From assembly GCA_021818505.1 (NCBI GenBank), contig JAKADX010000035.1, forward strand, positions 1 through 44,681: 44,681 nucleotides of DNA, in the 5' to 3' direction. The notes under the pieces were generated by a model that was not told where the DNA came from, did no database searches, and worked only from the letters and a program-made list of their open reading frames with translations. Position 1 is the first letter of the stretch. Each line of letters begins with the position of its first letter. This document shows positions 7,948 to 16,948 of this stretch, one piece after another. The DNA comes from Pseudomonadota bacterium. Its GTDB lineage: Bacteria > Pseudomonadota > Alphaproteobacteria > Acetobacterales > Acetobacteraceae. Made by a program: the position numbers and the translations under genes.

Positions 7948-9882
7948 ATGCCGAGCGACACCCTCGCGACGACGCTGGACGATGCGGTTTCCCGCGCAGG
8001 TGCCGCCCTGCTGCGCCGCCAGCGCCCCGACGGGCACTGGGTGTTCGAACTGGAAGCCGACGCGACGATTCCGGCCGAATACGTGCTGCTCGAACACTTC
8101 CTCGACCGCATTGAGCCGGAGCTGGAGCGGCGCATCGGCAATTACCTGCGCGCGACTCAGGGCGCGCATGGCGGCTGGCCGCTGTTCCATGACGGCGCCT
8201 TCAACATCTCCGCGAGCGTGAAGGCGTATTTCGCGCTCAAGATGATCGGCGACGACCCTGACGCCGCACACATGCGCCGCGCGCGCGCGGCGATCCTGGC
8301 CGCCGGCGGGGCGGAGCGGACCAATGTTTTCACACGCGCGCAACTGGCTCTGTATGGCGAGGTGCCGTGGCGCGCGGTGCCAGTGATGCCGGTGGAACTG
8401 GTGCTGCTGCCGCGCTGGTTTCCGTTCCACCTCGACAAGGTGTCGTACTGGTCGCGCACGGTGATCGTGCCGCTGACCGTGCTGATGGCGCTGAAGCCGC
8501 GCGCGCGCAATCCGCGCGGCGTGCATGTGCCGGAACTGTTCGCAACCCCGCCCGATCGTGTGCGCGACTGGATCCGCGGCCCGTTCCGCTCCGGCTGGGG
8601 ACATGCCTTCAAGCATCTCGACAGCGTGCTGCGGGTCATCGAGCCGGCGTTTCCCAAACTCACGCGCGAACGCGCGATCCGCCGCTCCATCGGCTTCGTC
8701 ACCGAGCGGCTGAACGGTGAGGACGGGCTGGGTGCGATCTATCCGGCGATGGCGAACACGGTGATGATGTTCGACACGCTCGGCTACGCGCCCGACCACC
8801 CCGACGCCGCCATCGCCTGGGCGAGCGTGCGCAAGCTGCTGGTGATCGAGGCGGATCGCGCCTACTGCCAGCCCTGTCTTTCGCCAGTCTGGGACACGGG
8901 ACTTGCCGGACACGCGGTGGCGGAGGCGGACAGCGCGGCCTCGCCCTCGATCGCGCGCGCGACCGATTGGCTGCGCGAGCGGCAGGTGCTGGATGTGGTC
9001 GGCGACTGGGCGGCGGCGCGGCCGGCGGCGCCGCCCGGCGGCTGGGCGTTTCAGTACGCCAATCCGCATTACCCCGACGTGGACGATACCGCCGTGGTCG
9101 GGATGCTGCTGCACCGGCATATGCAGGCAGGCGGGGGTGATCCCGCCCATGCCGAGGCGATCGCGCGGGCGCGCGACTGGATCGTGGGGATGCAGTCGAA
9201 GGGCGGCGGCTGGGGCGCGTTTGATGCCGACAATGACAAGATGTATCTCAATCACATCCCGTTCGCCGATCACGGCGCGCTGCTCGACCCGCCGACCGCG
9301 GACGTGACGGCGCGCTGCGTCTCCTTCCTGGCGCAGATCGGCATGGCGGCGGACGATCCGGTGCTGGCGCGCGCGATCCTCTGGCTGCGCCGCGAGCAGA
9401 TGCCGGACGGAAGCTGGTTCGGCCGCTGGGGCACCAACTATATCTACGGCACCTGGTCGGTGCTGTGCGCGCTGAACGCGGCCGGCGTGGCGCCGGACGA
9501 TCCGGCGGTGCGCCGCGCGGTCGGCTTCCTGCAAGCCACGCAGCGCGATGATGGCGGCTGGGGCGAGGACAACGAGACCTATGCGGATGCGCCGCGCGGG
9601 CAGTATCACCGCAGCAATCCGTCGCAGACTGCCTGGGCGCTGCTCGGGCTGATGGCGGCGGGGGAGGCGGAAAGCCCGGCGGTCGCGCGCGGCATTGCCT
9701 GGCTCGCCGGCTGCCAGAAGCCGGACGGGGAGTGGGACGAGGAACCCTATACGGCGGTCGGTTTCCCGCGCGTGTTCTACCTGCGCTATCATGGCTATCG
9801 GCTGTTCTTCCCGCTGCTGGCGCTGGCGCGCTATCGCAATTTGCAGCGCGGCAACGACAAGCGTGTCGCCTGGGGGTTCTGA
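7948..9882 (+). CDS. shc: Squalene-hopene cyclase
   Basis: 644 residues, normal for Shc/HpnF. The catalytic DxDDTA motif is present as DVDDTA beginning at Asp377, and repeated QW-type motifs (for example GGWGAFDADNDK and QRDDGGWGEDNE) are seen in the C-terminal half. It cyclises squalene to hopene at the membrane, supplied by HpnCDE encoded just upstream. The ATG at 7948 is 11 bp after the hpnE stop. The genes usually following it in longer clusters (hpnG, hpnH and beyond) are not here; the next gene is convergent. Confidence 0.95.
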   Translation: MPSDTLATTLDDAVSRAGAALLRRQRPDGHWVFELEADATIPAEYVLLEHFLDRIEPELERRIGNYLRATQGAHGGWPLFHDGAFNISASVKAYFALKMIGDDPDAAHMRRARAAILAAGGAERTNVFTRAQLALYGEVPWRAVPVMPVELVLLPRWFPFHLDKVSYWSRTVIVPLTVLMALKPRARNPRGVHVPELFATPPDRVRDWIRGPFRSGWGHAFKHLDSVLRVIEPAFPKLTRERAIRRSIGFVTERLNGEDGLGAIYPAMANTVMMFDTLGYAPDHPDAAIAWASVRKLLVIEADRAYCQPCLSPVWDTGLAGHAVAEADSAASPSIARATDWLRERQVLDVVGDWAAARPAAPPGGWAFQYANPHYPDVDDTAVVGMLLHRHMQAGGGDPAHAEAIARARDWIVGMQSKGGGWGAFDADNDKMYLNHIPFADHGALLDPPTADVTARCVSFLAQIGMAADDPVLARAILWLRREQMPDGSWFGRWGTNYIYGTWSVLCALNAAGVAPDDPAVRRAVGFLQATQRDDGGWGEDNETYADAPRGQYHRSNPSQTAWALLGLMAAGEAESPAVARGIAWLAGCQKPDGEWDEEPYTAVGFPRVFYLRYHGYRLFFPLLALARYRNLQRGNDKRVAWGF

Positions 9883-9888
9883 CGCTGC

Positions 9889-10365
9889 CTATTGCGGCAC
9901 GCAGCCCTCGCCGATCGTGCCGGTGAAGCGGCGCCAGGTCTGCGTTTCGCCCAGCAGCGGCACGCCGAGGAAGCCGCGCACGCGCAGGTTGCCGTGCCTG
10001 TCGAGCCAGAGTTTCGCACCATAGGTCTTGCCGCTGCGCGGATCGGTGATCTCGCCCAGCCAGTCGCCCTCGGCGGTCGGCCGTTCGTTGCGCAGGATCG
10101 TCAGACCGCATTGCGAGGCGCCGGTCACGTCGCGCGGGATCGGCGCGCCGGGGGCGCGGCGGATGCCGACGATGCGGCCGCACAGCGCATCGCCGCACGG
10201 CGCAATCGCGATGACGCCGTTGCCGTCCTGTGTGGTCCAGGCGCCCTGGACGGGATCCGGCGGCGGCGCGCGGCGCGGGGCGGCGGCGACCAGCAGCAGG
10301 CCGAGAATGGTGGTGGCCAGGGATCGGGCAATAGCTCGTTCCGCGAATTTTTGCTCAAATTTCAC
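9889..10365 (-). CDS. DUF2147 family exported protein
   Basis: 158 residues if the GTG at 10365 is the start; no ATG is available in the right place. A basic N-terminus followed by a hydrophobic core ([14 protein letters not shown]) looks like a signal peptide. The mature part has the DUF2147 pattern: an initial GAWTTQDG-like strand, [15 protein letters not shown], a [21 protein letters not shown] segment and [11 protein letters not shown] near the middle. DUF2147 proteins are small periplasmic beta proteins of unknown role. Convergent with shc (6 bp apart) and divergent from the ATPase gene at 10438. Confidence 0.75.
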   Translation of the reverse strand: MKFEQKFAERAIARSLATTILGLLLVAAAPRRAPPPDPVQGAWTTQDGNGVIAIAPCGDALCGRIVGIRRAPGAPIPRDVTGASQCGLTILRNERPTAEGDWLGEITDPRSGKTYGAKLWLDRHGNLRVRGFLGVPLLGETQTWRRFTGTIGEGCVPQ

Positions 10366-10375
10366 CGCCGGCGCA

Positions 10376-10404
10376 TTGACCCCCCGGCGATGGCTGTGGC
10401 TAAC
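10376..10404 (+). promoter_or_regulatory. Putative promoter for the ATPase/Ldh_2 pair
   Basis: TTGACC at 10376-10381 and GCTAAC at 10399-10404, with a 17-bp spacer, sit just upstream of a GCGAGGAAA ribosome-binding region (about 10422-10430) and the ATG at 10438. The -35 is strong and the -10 is a weak match. Assigned by eye. Confidence 0.4.
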
Positions 10405-10437
10405 TCGGCGGCAAGAACTTGGCGAGGAAACGGGCCG

Positions 10438-11532
10438 ATGGCTCAGGTGTCGCTCCGCAAGGTGGAGAAGGCCTACGAGACCTACAAGGCGGTGCACGGC
10501 ATCGACCTCGAGATCGCCGACGAGGAATTCGTCGTTCTGGTCGGCCCCTCCGGCTGCGGAAAATCGACCACGCTGCGCATGGTGGCGGGGCTGGAGGAGA
10601 TCACCGCCGGGGAAATCTGGATCGGCGGCGACCTGGTCAACGACGTTCCGCCGCGCGACCGCGACATCGCGATGGTGTTCCAGAACTACGCGCTCTACCC
10701 CCACATGACCGTGTTCGAGAACATGGCCTTCGGGCTGAAGCTGCGCAAATTCCCCCGCGACGAGATCAAGCGCCGGGTCGATGAGGCGGCGCGCATCCTC
10801 GACCTCAGCCAGCTTCTGGAGCGGCGGCCGAAGGCGCTGTCGGGCGGGCAGCGGCAGCGGGTGGCGATGGGGCGCGCCATCGTGCGCAACCCGCGCGTGT
10901 TCCTGTTCGACGAGCCGCTCTCCAACCTGGATGCCAAGCTGCGCGTGCAGATGCGCACCGAGATCAAGAAGGTGCATCAGACCGTGCGCACCACCACGGT
11001 TTACGTCACGCATGACCAGGTAGAGGCGATGACGCTCGCCGATCGCGTGGTGGTGATGAACGCCGGGCGCATCGAGCAGGTCGGCCCGCCGCAGGAGCTT
11101 TACCACAACCCCGCCACCCGCTTCGTCGCCGGCTTCATCGGCAGCCCGGCGATGAACATGATCCCCGTGAAGGTGCTCGATGACGGCGGGCTGTTCATGC
11201 AGTTGCCCACCGGCGACCGGCTCGCGGTGCCGGCGCAGCGCACCAACCGATACGCGCCCTATGCCGGGCGGGACATGACGCTGGGCATCCGCCCCGAGCA
11301 CCTGACCGAGATGCCCGAGCAGACGCGGCCCGGCATCGGCGTCATCAACGCGCCGGTCGAGGTGGTCGAACCGATGGGCATGGAGACGATGGTGCATTTC
11401 CAGCTTGGCGGCGCCGAGATGACTGCGCGCGTGGCGCCGGAGACGCCGGCCAGACCGGGCGAGGTCCTGCCGCTTGCCGCCGACCTCAACCAGATGCACC
11501 TGATCGACGACACCACCGGGACGGTGGTCTGA
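10438..11532 (+). CDS. MalK/UgpC-type ABC transporter ATP-binding protein
   Basis: 364 residues. Walker [10 protein letters not shown] is at residues 36-44, the signature LSGGQRQRV is near 134, Walker [14 protein letters not shown] follows, and there is a H-loop [16 protein letters not shown]-terminal OB/TOBE domain (from about 240, with LGIRPEHL) marks the MalK/UgpC/MsmK group of carbohydrate importers. No permease or binding protein is adjacent, so it is an orphan here and may energise a transporter encoded elsewhere. An Ldh_2 dehydrogenase follows 39 bp downstream, probably in the same transcript. Confidence 0.9.
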   Translation: MAQVSLRKVEKAYETYKAVHGIDLEIADEEFVVLVGPSGCGKSTTLRMVAGLEEITAGEIWIGGDLVNDVPPRDRDIAMVFQNYALYPHMTVFENMAFGLKLRKFPRDEIKRRVDEAARILDLSQLLERRPKALSGGQRQRVAMGRAIVRNPRVFLFDEPLSNLDAKLRVQMRTEIKKVHQTVRTTTVYVTHDQVEAMTLADRVVVMNAGRIEQVGPPQELYHNPATRFVAGFIGSPAMNMIPVKVLDDGGLFMQLPTGDRLAVPAQRTNRYAPYAGRDMTLGIRPEHLTEMPEQTRPGIGVINAPVEVVEPMGMETMVHFQLGGAEMTARVAPETPARPGEVLPLAADLNQMHLIDDTTGTVV

Positions 11533-11571
11533 AGCGCGCGGTGCCGGCTGGGCCGACCTGGAGAATTTCGT

Positions 11572-12675
11572 ATGGCTGACGCCGAATCGACCGTCACCGT
11601 CGCCGCCGCGACGCTGCAGACGCTGATCGCCGACATCTTCGCCGCCGCCGGCTGCGGGCGGGAGGAGGCGGAGCGCATCGGCCGCTACCTGCTCTCGGCC
11701 AACCTCGCCGGGCATGACAGCCACGGCGTGATCCGCACACCGCGCTACGTGCAGTGGTTGCAGGAGGGTAAAGTCCGCGCCGGGCAGGCGTTGACAGTGG
11801 TCAACGACGGCCCGGTGCATGCGACCCTGGATGGTAACTGGGGCTTCGGTCAGACGATCGGGCCGCTCGCCGTCGATCTCGGCATCGCGAAGGCGCGCGA
11901 AGCTGGCGTCTCGGTGATCGCGCTGCGCCATTCCGGCCATCTCGGCCGCATCGGCGACTGGGCGGAGCGGGCGGCGGAGGCCGGGCTGGCCTCCATCCAT
12001 TTCGTCAATGTCGAGGGCGGCGAACTGGTCGCCCCGTTCGGCGGCGTCGATCGGCGCTTTTCCACCAACCCGGTCTGCATCGGCATCCCCGGCGACGATG
12101 CCGCGCCGATGCTGCTGCTGGATTTCGCGACCTCGCTGGTGGCCGAGGGCAAGGTGCTGGTGGCCTCCAACGGCGGCAAGCCGGTGCCGCAGGGGGCGCT
12201 GGTTCGGCCCGATGGGCGGTTCACCGATGACCCGGCGGCGCTGTACGGGCCGCTCGTGCCGAGCGCGCCGCGCGACCCGGCGATGGGCGAGGGGGCGCTG
12301 GTGGCGTTCGGGCTGCACAAGGGCTCGGGCCTGGCCTTCATGTGCGAGATGCTGGCCGGCGTGCTGACCGGCGGCGGTACCTCCGGCCCGATCCCCGGCG
12401 GCAAGCGCGGCCGCATCAGCAACGGCATGATGTCGATCTATCTCGATCCGGCGAAATTCTCCGGCGCGGATTTCCACGCCCGCGCGCGCGCCTATGCCGA
12501 CTACGTCAAGGCATCGCGGCCGGTGACGCCGGGCGGGGAGGTGCTGGTGCCCGGCGAGCCGGAGGCGCGGATGCGCGCGGCGCGGCTCGCCCACGGCGTG
12601 CCGTTGCAGGCGCAGACCTGGACGGCGATCTGCGCCACCGCCCGCAGTCTCGGCGTGGCCGTGCCGGCGCCGTAG
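11572..12675 (+). CDS. Ldh_2 (malate/L-lactate/ureidoglycolate dehydrogenase-like) oxidoreductase
   Basis: 367 residues. NAD(P)-dependent 2-hydroxyacid dehydrogenase of the Ldh_2 family. Seen motifs: LAGHDSHGVIRTPRYV near residue 45, the RHSGHLGRIGDW catalytic-region motif around residue 125, and the GLHKGSGLAFMCEMLAGVLTGG stretch near 250. Family members oxidise malate, lactate, sulfolactate or ureidoglycolate; the sequence alone does not choose. Lies just downstream of the UgpC-type ATPase, which suggests uptake and oxidation of a sugar acid, but this is inference. Convergent with the tannase gene, only 14 bp apart. Confidence 0.85.
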   Translation: MADAESTVTVAAATLQTLIADIFAAAGCGREEAERIGRYLLSANLAGHDSHGVIRTPRYVQWLQEGKVRAGQALTVVNDGPVHATLDGNWGFGQTIGPLAVDLGIAKAREAGVSVIALRHSGHLGRIGDWAERAAEAGLASIHFVNVEGGELVAPFGGVDRRFSTNPVCIGIPGDDAAPMLLLDFATSLVAEGKVLVASNGGKPVPQGALVRPDGRFTDDPAALYGPLVPSAPRDPAMGEGALVAFGLHKGSGLAFMCEMLAGVLTGGGTSGPIPGGKRGRISNGMMSIYLDPAKFSGADFHARARAYADYVKASRPVTPGGEVLVPGEPEARMRAARLAHGVPLQAQTWTAICATARSLGVAVPAP

Positions 12676-12689
12676 CGCGCCGTCGCCCC

Positions 12690-14249
12690 TTACGGGGAGC
12701 CGCACGCGCCGTTGTGGGCGACCGAAGGATACGGGCACCATTGCCGTTGCGCGGCGATCCCCTTGGCGGGGTCGTTGTCGCGGTAACGCGTGGCGACGAT
12801 CTTCGTCGGCGCCACCCCGTCCTCCACCCAGTGCGCGAGTGCCGCGACGACATCGTGCGTGGCGTCATGCTTCGGCGCGGGCAGGCCAAACACGCCGCTG
12901 ACCGCGTTGGGGCCGGGCCCCATGCCGCAATGCTGCATCCCCGGCGCCATGAACAGGCGATAGAACGACTGCGTCTTCGCGACGCCGCCGAGACGCTTCG
13001 CCACGGCGGAGTAGTATTCGATGGAACTCCGCGGTGGGATCGCCGAGTCGTCCCAGCCATGATACTGGATCAGCTTGCCGCCGCGCGCGCGGAAGCGATC
13101 GATGTCAATGTCGGTCGCATTGATCGCCGCGCCCGTCCGCTGCTCGGTGACTGTCATGTCGCTATCGAAGTTCATGGTGCGGAAGTCCCAGTCCGGCTTG
13201 GCGAACACCATGTCCCCGAAGAAGCCGCGGGCGAAGGCGAGTTGCAGCGAGCCCTCGCCGGTGCCGGCGCCGGTGATCCACAGCTTCCACCCGGTCGGGC
13301 CGGCCTCGCTGCCCGGCTGGAAGCCGGGATATTCCTGCTGGCCGGCGGCGTTGTGCGGGCCGCCATAGATCTTTTCCAGGATCGCCACCTGCGGCGCGGT
13401 CAGGCAGGTGTTGGCGTCGCCGGATTTGCACTTGAGCACGGCGGGGTTGAAGCGGCAGCGACCCGGATCGGCCAGGTATCCGTCCGAGCCGTGGCAGGCC
13501 GCCATGACAGCCGTGGTGATCGCCGGCAGCTTGGCTGCCGGCAGGCCGCCGGGGACGGCGGCGAGCGCCTGCTCGTCCCACACCGCGGTCGCCACCAGCC
13601 ACGTCCACTTGTTCGCCGGCGCGCCGGCCACGATGCCGTCATAGTCCTCGGGGAACCGCTGCGCCTCCATCAGCGCCTCCCGCCCGCCGTCCGAGCAGCC
13701 GGTGAAGTAGTCGTGCGCCGCTACGTGGCCGTAATAGGCGGCAACGATCGCCTTGGCGGCGACGGCGGTTTCGTGGATCCCGCGCCAGCCGAAATCCACC
13801 ACCTTCTCCGGATGATCGACCGCCCAGCCGGACGCGATCGGCGAGCCGGTATGGCCGGTATCGGTGCCGGAGACGGCATAGCCGGCGGCAAGCCCCCAGT
13901 TCATCGCCGGATAGATCAGTGAGCCGGCGAAGCCGCCATTGCCGACGCCCTCATATTTCCCGTTCCAGGTGGCTGCCGGGGGCAGCCACACCTCGAAGCG
14001 GACGTCGGAATCCGGGGTCGGCTGGATGACGCCCTGCACCCGGCAGAACGGGGCGGCGACGGTGACCGGCGTGGGCGGGTCCATGCCGGTGACGGCGAAG
14101 GGAGGGGCGACATCGTCGGCGGCGATGACGCGCGCATCGCCCAGCGTCATCCCGAACAGGCCCGTGCAGTCCGCCGCCCGCGCCGCATGCAGCGGCGCCA
14201 GCGCAAACACGACAGACGCGGCAGCGGCCGCGCAAAGCACAGGACGCAT
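12690..14249 (-). CDS. Tannase/feruloyl esterase family protein
   Basis: 519 residues. A signal peptide is seen (MRPVLCAAAAASVVFA to AARAA). The catalytic serine motif is GCSDGG with Ser186, characteristic of the tannase family, and the C-terminal GMQHCGMGPGP carries the histidine beside the paired cysteine. The fold is an alpha/beta hydrolase with a lid domain. It would hydrolyse ester bonds of galloyl or feruloyl type in the periplasm or outside the cell; the substrate is not known. A GGGAGAGA ribosome-binding site precedes the ATG. Single gene, divergent from lysE. Confidence 0.88.
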   Translation of the reverse strand: MRPVLCAAAAASVVFALAPLHAARAADCTGLFGMTLGDARVIAADDVAPPFAVTGMDPPTPVTVAAPFCRVQGVIQPTPDSDVRFEVWLPPAATWNGKYEGVGNGGFAGSLIYPAMNWGLAAGYAVSGTDTGHTGSPIASGWAVDHPEKVVDFGWRGIHETAVAAKAIVAAYYGHVAAHDYFTGCSDGGREALMEAQRFPEDYDGIVAGAPANKWTWLVATAVWDEQALAAVPGGLPAAKLPAITTAVMAACHGSDGYLADPGRCRFNPAVLKCKSGDANTCLTAPQVAILEKIYGGPHNAAGQQEYPGFQPGSEAGPTGWKLWITGAGTGEGSLQLAFARGFFGDMVFAKPDWDFRTMNFDSDMTVTEQRTGAAINATDIDIDRFRARGGKLIQYHGWDDSAIPPRSSIEYYSAVAKRLGGVAKTQSFYRLFMAPGMQHCGMGPGPNAVSGVFGLPAPKHDATHDVVAALAHWVEDGVAPTKIVATRYRDNDPAKGIAAQRQWCPYPSVAHNGACGSP

Positions 14250-14399
14250 GAACGTTCTCTCCCGCGGAAATCATTTTGTTGGCGGCACTCTCGCACCGTC
14301 CGCCGCGCCGGGCAATCGTCATGCGCGCCATGCACCGGGAGCGCGGCACCGGCGCCGCCGCCGGGGTAGCCTGCCGCGGCGGAGAGAGGAGATGCGGCG

Positions 14400-15023
14400 C
14401 TGGCGATCCCTGATCTGATCTGGCTGTTCTCGGCCGCCGGTTTCGCCGTGTCGATGTCGGCGACGCCGGGGCCGAACAACGCGATGCTGGCGGCGTCGGG
14501 GGCCAATTTCGGCCTGGCGCGCTCGGTGCCGCACATGCTCGGCGTCGCCATCGGCTTTCCGGTCATGTTCGCCGCCGTGGCGCTGGGCGCGGGCGAGGCG
14601 CTGCGGGCGCATCCGGCCGTCTATGCGGCGCTGCACTGGATCGGGGCGGCGTATCTGCTCTGGCTCGCCTGGCATGTCGCGACCGCGCGGCCGGCGGAGC
14701 AGGATGCGCCGCGCGGGCGCCGCCGCCGACCGCTGCGCTTCACCGAGGCGGCGGCCTTCCAATGGGCCAATCCGAAGGCGTGGCTGATCGCGGTCAGCGG
14801 CGTCGCCGCCTATGCGACGCAGGGCGAGCGCGTGTCGGCGCCGCAAGTGCTGGTACTGGCGGTGCTGTTCCTGGTCATCTGCCTGCCCACGGTGGCGCTG
14901 TGGACCAGCATCGGCGCCGGAACCGCGCGGCTGCTGCGCACACCGCGGCAGATGCGGCTGTTCAATCTCGGCATGGGGCTGCTGCTGGTCGCCTCGCTCG
15001 CGCCTCTGCTGACGGAGCGGTAG
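14400..15023 (+). CDS. LysE-family amino acid exporter
   Basis: 207 residues if translation starts at CTG 14400, 191 if at GTG 14448. The family hallmark TPGPNNAMLAASGANFG follows the first helix, then QWANPKAWLIAVSG in the middle, with about five or six transmembrane helices. LysE/RhtB proteins export amino acids or related compounds. The CTG is preferred because the first helix (LIWLFSAAGFAVSM) is otherwise cut, and GGAGAGAGGAG at 14381-14391 lies 8 nt before it. The nearby ATG at 14392 leads into a different frame that ends after eight codons, so either a CTG start or a frameshift (real or sequencing) is present. Confidence 0.82.
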   Translation: MAIPDLIWLFSAAGFAVSMSATPGPNNAMLAASGANFGLARSVPHMLGVAIGFPVMFAAVALGAGEALRAHPAVYAALHWIGAAYLLWLAWHVATARPAEQDAPRGRRRRPLRFTEAAAFQWANPKAWLIAVSGVAAYATQGERVSAPQVLVLAVLFLVICLPTVALWTSIGAGTARLLRTPRQMRLFNLGMGLLLVASLAPLLTER

Positions 15024-15029
15024 GGCGGC

Positions 15030-15608
15030 TCACTCCGCTTCCAGCCGGATCTTCTGCTTCGCGCCTTTCAGCCCGAGCCGGCGCAACTGCCGCAGGATGC
15101 CCAGCACCGCCTGCTTGTCCTTCACCCGCACCGGTTCGGCCAGCACCTCGTTGATCTTCACCTGGGCGGAGGTGTAGCCGGGCGGGCCGGGGATATTGAG
15201 GAACACCGGTACGTCGGCCGCGACGGCGGCGGCGACTGATTCGGCCAGCCCCTCGGCGCGCAGGGCGGCGGCGTGGAGCAGGGTGAACACCACGCCCAAC
15301 CGCACCGCCCCGGTCTCGCGCGTCACCTCGCCGTGCAGGCGGACCAGCACGCCGGAGCGGTCGGGGCGCAGCGGCTCGCGCACCCATTTCAGGTGCCGCC
15401 AGCCGCAGAAGAAGGTGCGGCATTGTTGCGGGCGGGTCGCGTAGATGGCGCAGGAATTGTCCGGCAGCGCGTTGCGGCAGCGGATGCCCTGTGGCTTTTG
15501 CAGCTCGGGGTCGCGGATGGTCAGCGCCACGCAGCAGACGTTGCATTCCCCGCAACTGCGCCCGGCGACCAGCGGAAGGTCCGGCGGCGGCGGGGCGGGC
15601 GGGTCCAT
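15030..15608 (-). CDS. YkgJ-type cysteine-cluster (zinc/iron-chelating domain) protein
   Basis: 192 residues. The N-terminal third holds a cysteine cluster, CGECNVCC followed by RCRNALPDNSCAIYATRPQQCRTFFCGW, which is the CxBA/YkgJ-like metal-binding pattern. The C-terminal half is predicted alpha/beta without a motif I recognise. The function of the family is unknown; metal binding is inferred from the cysteines. It starts 3 bp after the stop of a small membrane protein on the same strand, so the two are probably cotranscribed. Confidence 0.8.
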   Translation of the reverse strand: MDPPAPPPPDLPLVAGRSCGECNVCCVALTIRDPELQKPQGIRCRNALPDNSCAIYATRPQQCRTFFCGWRHLKWVREPLRPDRSGVLVRLHGEVTRETGAVRLGVVFTLLHAAALRAEGLAESVAAAVAADVPVFLNIPGPPGYTSAQVKINEVLAEPVRVKDKQAVLGILRQLRRLGLKGAKQKIRLEAE

Positions 15609-15611
15609 CGG

Positions 15612-16064
15612 CTAACCGCGCGGCGGCCCTGGTGGGGAGGTCATGCGGCGCGTCGCGCCAAGGGCGGCCAGGGCGGCCAGCAGGAGCGCCAGTGCCCACC
15701 GCAGGTTCGCGGCCGGATTGGTGCCCTCGGCCCCCCAGACCAGCAGCAGGAAGATGATCGCGACCACGATCAGCCCGCCCGGCCCCTGCGCACCGCGGCG
15801 GATCGCCAGCAGGCTGAGGCCGACGAAGACCGCGAACAGGCCGATCGCCGCCGCCCGCAGCGCCTCCAGCGTCGCCGTGGTCAGGTTGTGGACCAACTGG
15901 TCGAGGTAGAAGCTCGCCCAGTGGAAGGCGTCGAAGGTGACCGCCACCACCCGGTCCGGCCCGACCGCGTAGGCGAGCACAGCCAGCGCCGCGCCAGCCA
16001 GCCAGACCAGGGCCACCGCGTCGGGCCGGCGGCGTTCGGGGGAGAATCGCGGGTCGCCGGACAT
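15612..16064 (-). CDS. Small four-helix membrane protein of unknown function
   Basis: 150 residues with four likely transmembrane segments (starting near AVALVWLAGAALAVLAYAV, LRAAAIGLFAVFVGLSLLAI, GLIVVAIIFLLLVWGA and LRWALALLLAALAALGA). I do not recognise the family. The ATG at 16064 is chosen because the first helix begins about 15 residues later; longer readings upstream run through the promoter side of the neighbouring gene. It is followed after 3 bp by the YkgJ-type gene. Confidence 0.6.
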   Translation of the reverse strand: MSGDPRFSPERRRPDAVALVWLAGAALAVLAYAVGPDRVVAVTFDAFHWASFYLDQLVHNLTTATLEALRAAAIGLFAVFVGLSLLAIRRGAQGPGGLIVVAIIFLLLVWGAEGTNPAANLRWALALLLAALAALGATRRMTSPPGPPRG

Positions 16065-16160
16065 TTCGGCCCAGATTAGGGCGCCGGCGCGGTGCGCGCC
16101 ATCGTCGCTTGTCGCGGCGCCCGCGCCGCCGCACCTTGCGGCCATCACGGAGGAACCGCC

Positions 16161-16946
16161 ATGCCCATCGCCTCGCTTGCCATTCCCCCCGGCCTGCGCG
16201 CCGTCGTCACCGCCGGCGCCGGCGGCATCGGCCGCGCCATCGTCGATGCGCTGATCGATCACGGCGCGCGCGTGCATATCTGCGACGTCGATCCCGCCGC
16301 GCTGGAAGCCTTCCGCGCCGAGCACAAGGAAGCGGGCGCGACGCTGGCCGACGTGGCCGACGAAAAGGACGTCGAGCGGCTGTTCGCCGAGGCGCGTGCC
16401 GGGCTGGGCGGCCTCGACCTGCTGGTCAACAACGCGGGCATCGCCGGGCCGACCGGGGCGGTGGAATCGATTGCGATCGAGGACTGGCGCCGCTGCATCG
16501 ACATCGACCTGACCGGCCAGTTCCTCTGCACCCGGCTTGCCGTCCCGATGCTCAAGGCCGCCGGGGGCGGGGCCATCATCAACATGTCCTCGGCGGCCGG
16601 GCGGTTCGGCTATGCCTGGCGCACCCCGTACGCGGCGGCGAAATGGGGCGTGATCGGTTTCACCCAGTCGCTTGCCAAGGAACTCGGCCCGTCGAACATC
16701 CGCGTCAACGCCATCCTGCCCGGCATCGTCGCCGGCCCGCGCATCGAGCGTGTGATCGCCGCGCGCGCGCGGCAGGAGCAGGTGGAGTACGCCGCGATGG
16801 AGAAGACCTATCTCGACCGCGTTTCGCTGCGGCGGATGGTGACGGCCGAGGACGTGGCCGGCGCGGTACTGTGGCTGGTCAGCGCCGCCGGGGCGAACAT
16901 CTCCGGCCAGTCAATCGGCGTGGACGGCAACGTGGAAAGCCTCTGA
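16161..16946 (+). CDS. SDR-family oxidoreductase
   Basis: 261 residues, classical short-chain dehydrogenase. The cofactor motif is TAGAGGIGR near residues 17-25, NNAGIAG is central, the catalytic set is Ser (NMSSAAG), Tyr and Lys (YAAAKWG), and the C-terminus has NISGQSIGVDGNVESL. The reduced or oxidised substrate is unknown. An AGGA ribosome-binding site (about 16149-16155) lies before the ATG. The next gene, an FlK-like thioesterase, begins 2 bp after the stop, so the two probably act on related acyl or CoA substrates. Confidence 0.88.
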   Translation: MPIASLAIPPGLRAVVTAGAGGIGRAIVDALIDHGARVHICDVDPAALEAFRAEHKEAGATLADVADEKDVERLFAEARAGLGGLDLLVNNAGIAGPTGAVESIAIEDWRRCIDIDLTGQFLCTRLAVPMLKAAGGGAIINMSSAAGRFGYAWRTPYAAAKWGVIGFTQSLAKELGPSNIRVNAILPGIVAGPRIERVIAARARQEQVEYAAMEKTYLDRVSLRRMVTAEDVAGAVLWLVSAAGANISGQSIGVDGNVESL

Positions 16947-16948
16947 CC

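Noticed and set aside
9889-12741. 950-codon minus-strand frame
   Set aside because: Only the segment 9889-10365 encodes the DUF2147 protein; the rest is antisense to the ATPase and Ldh_2 genes.
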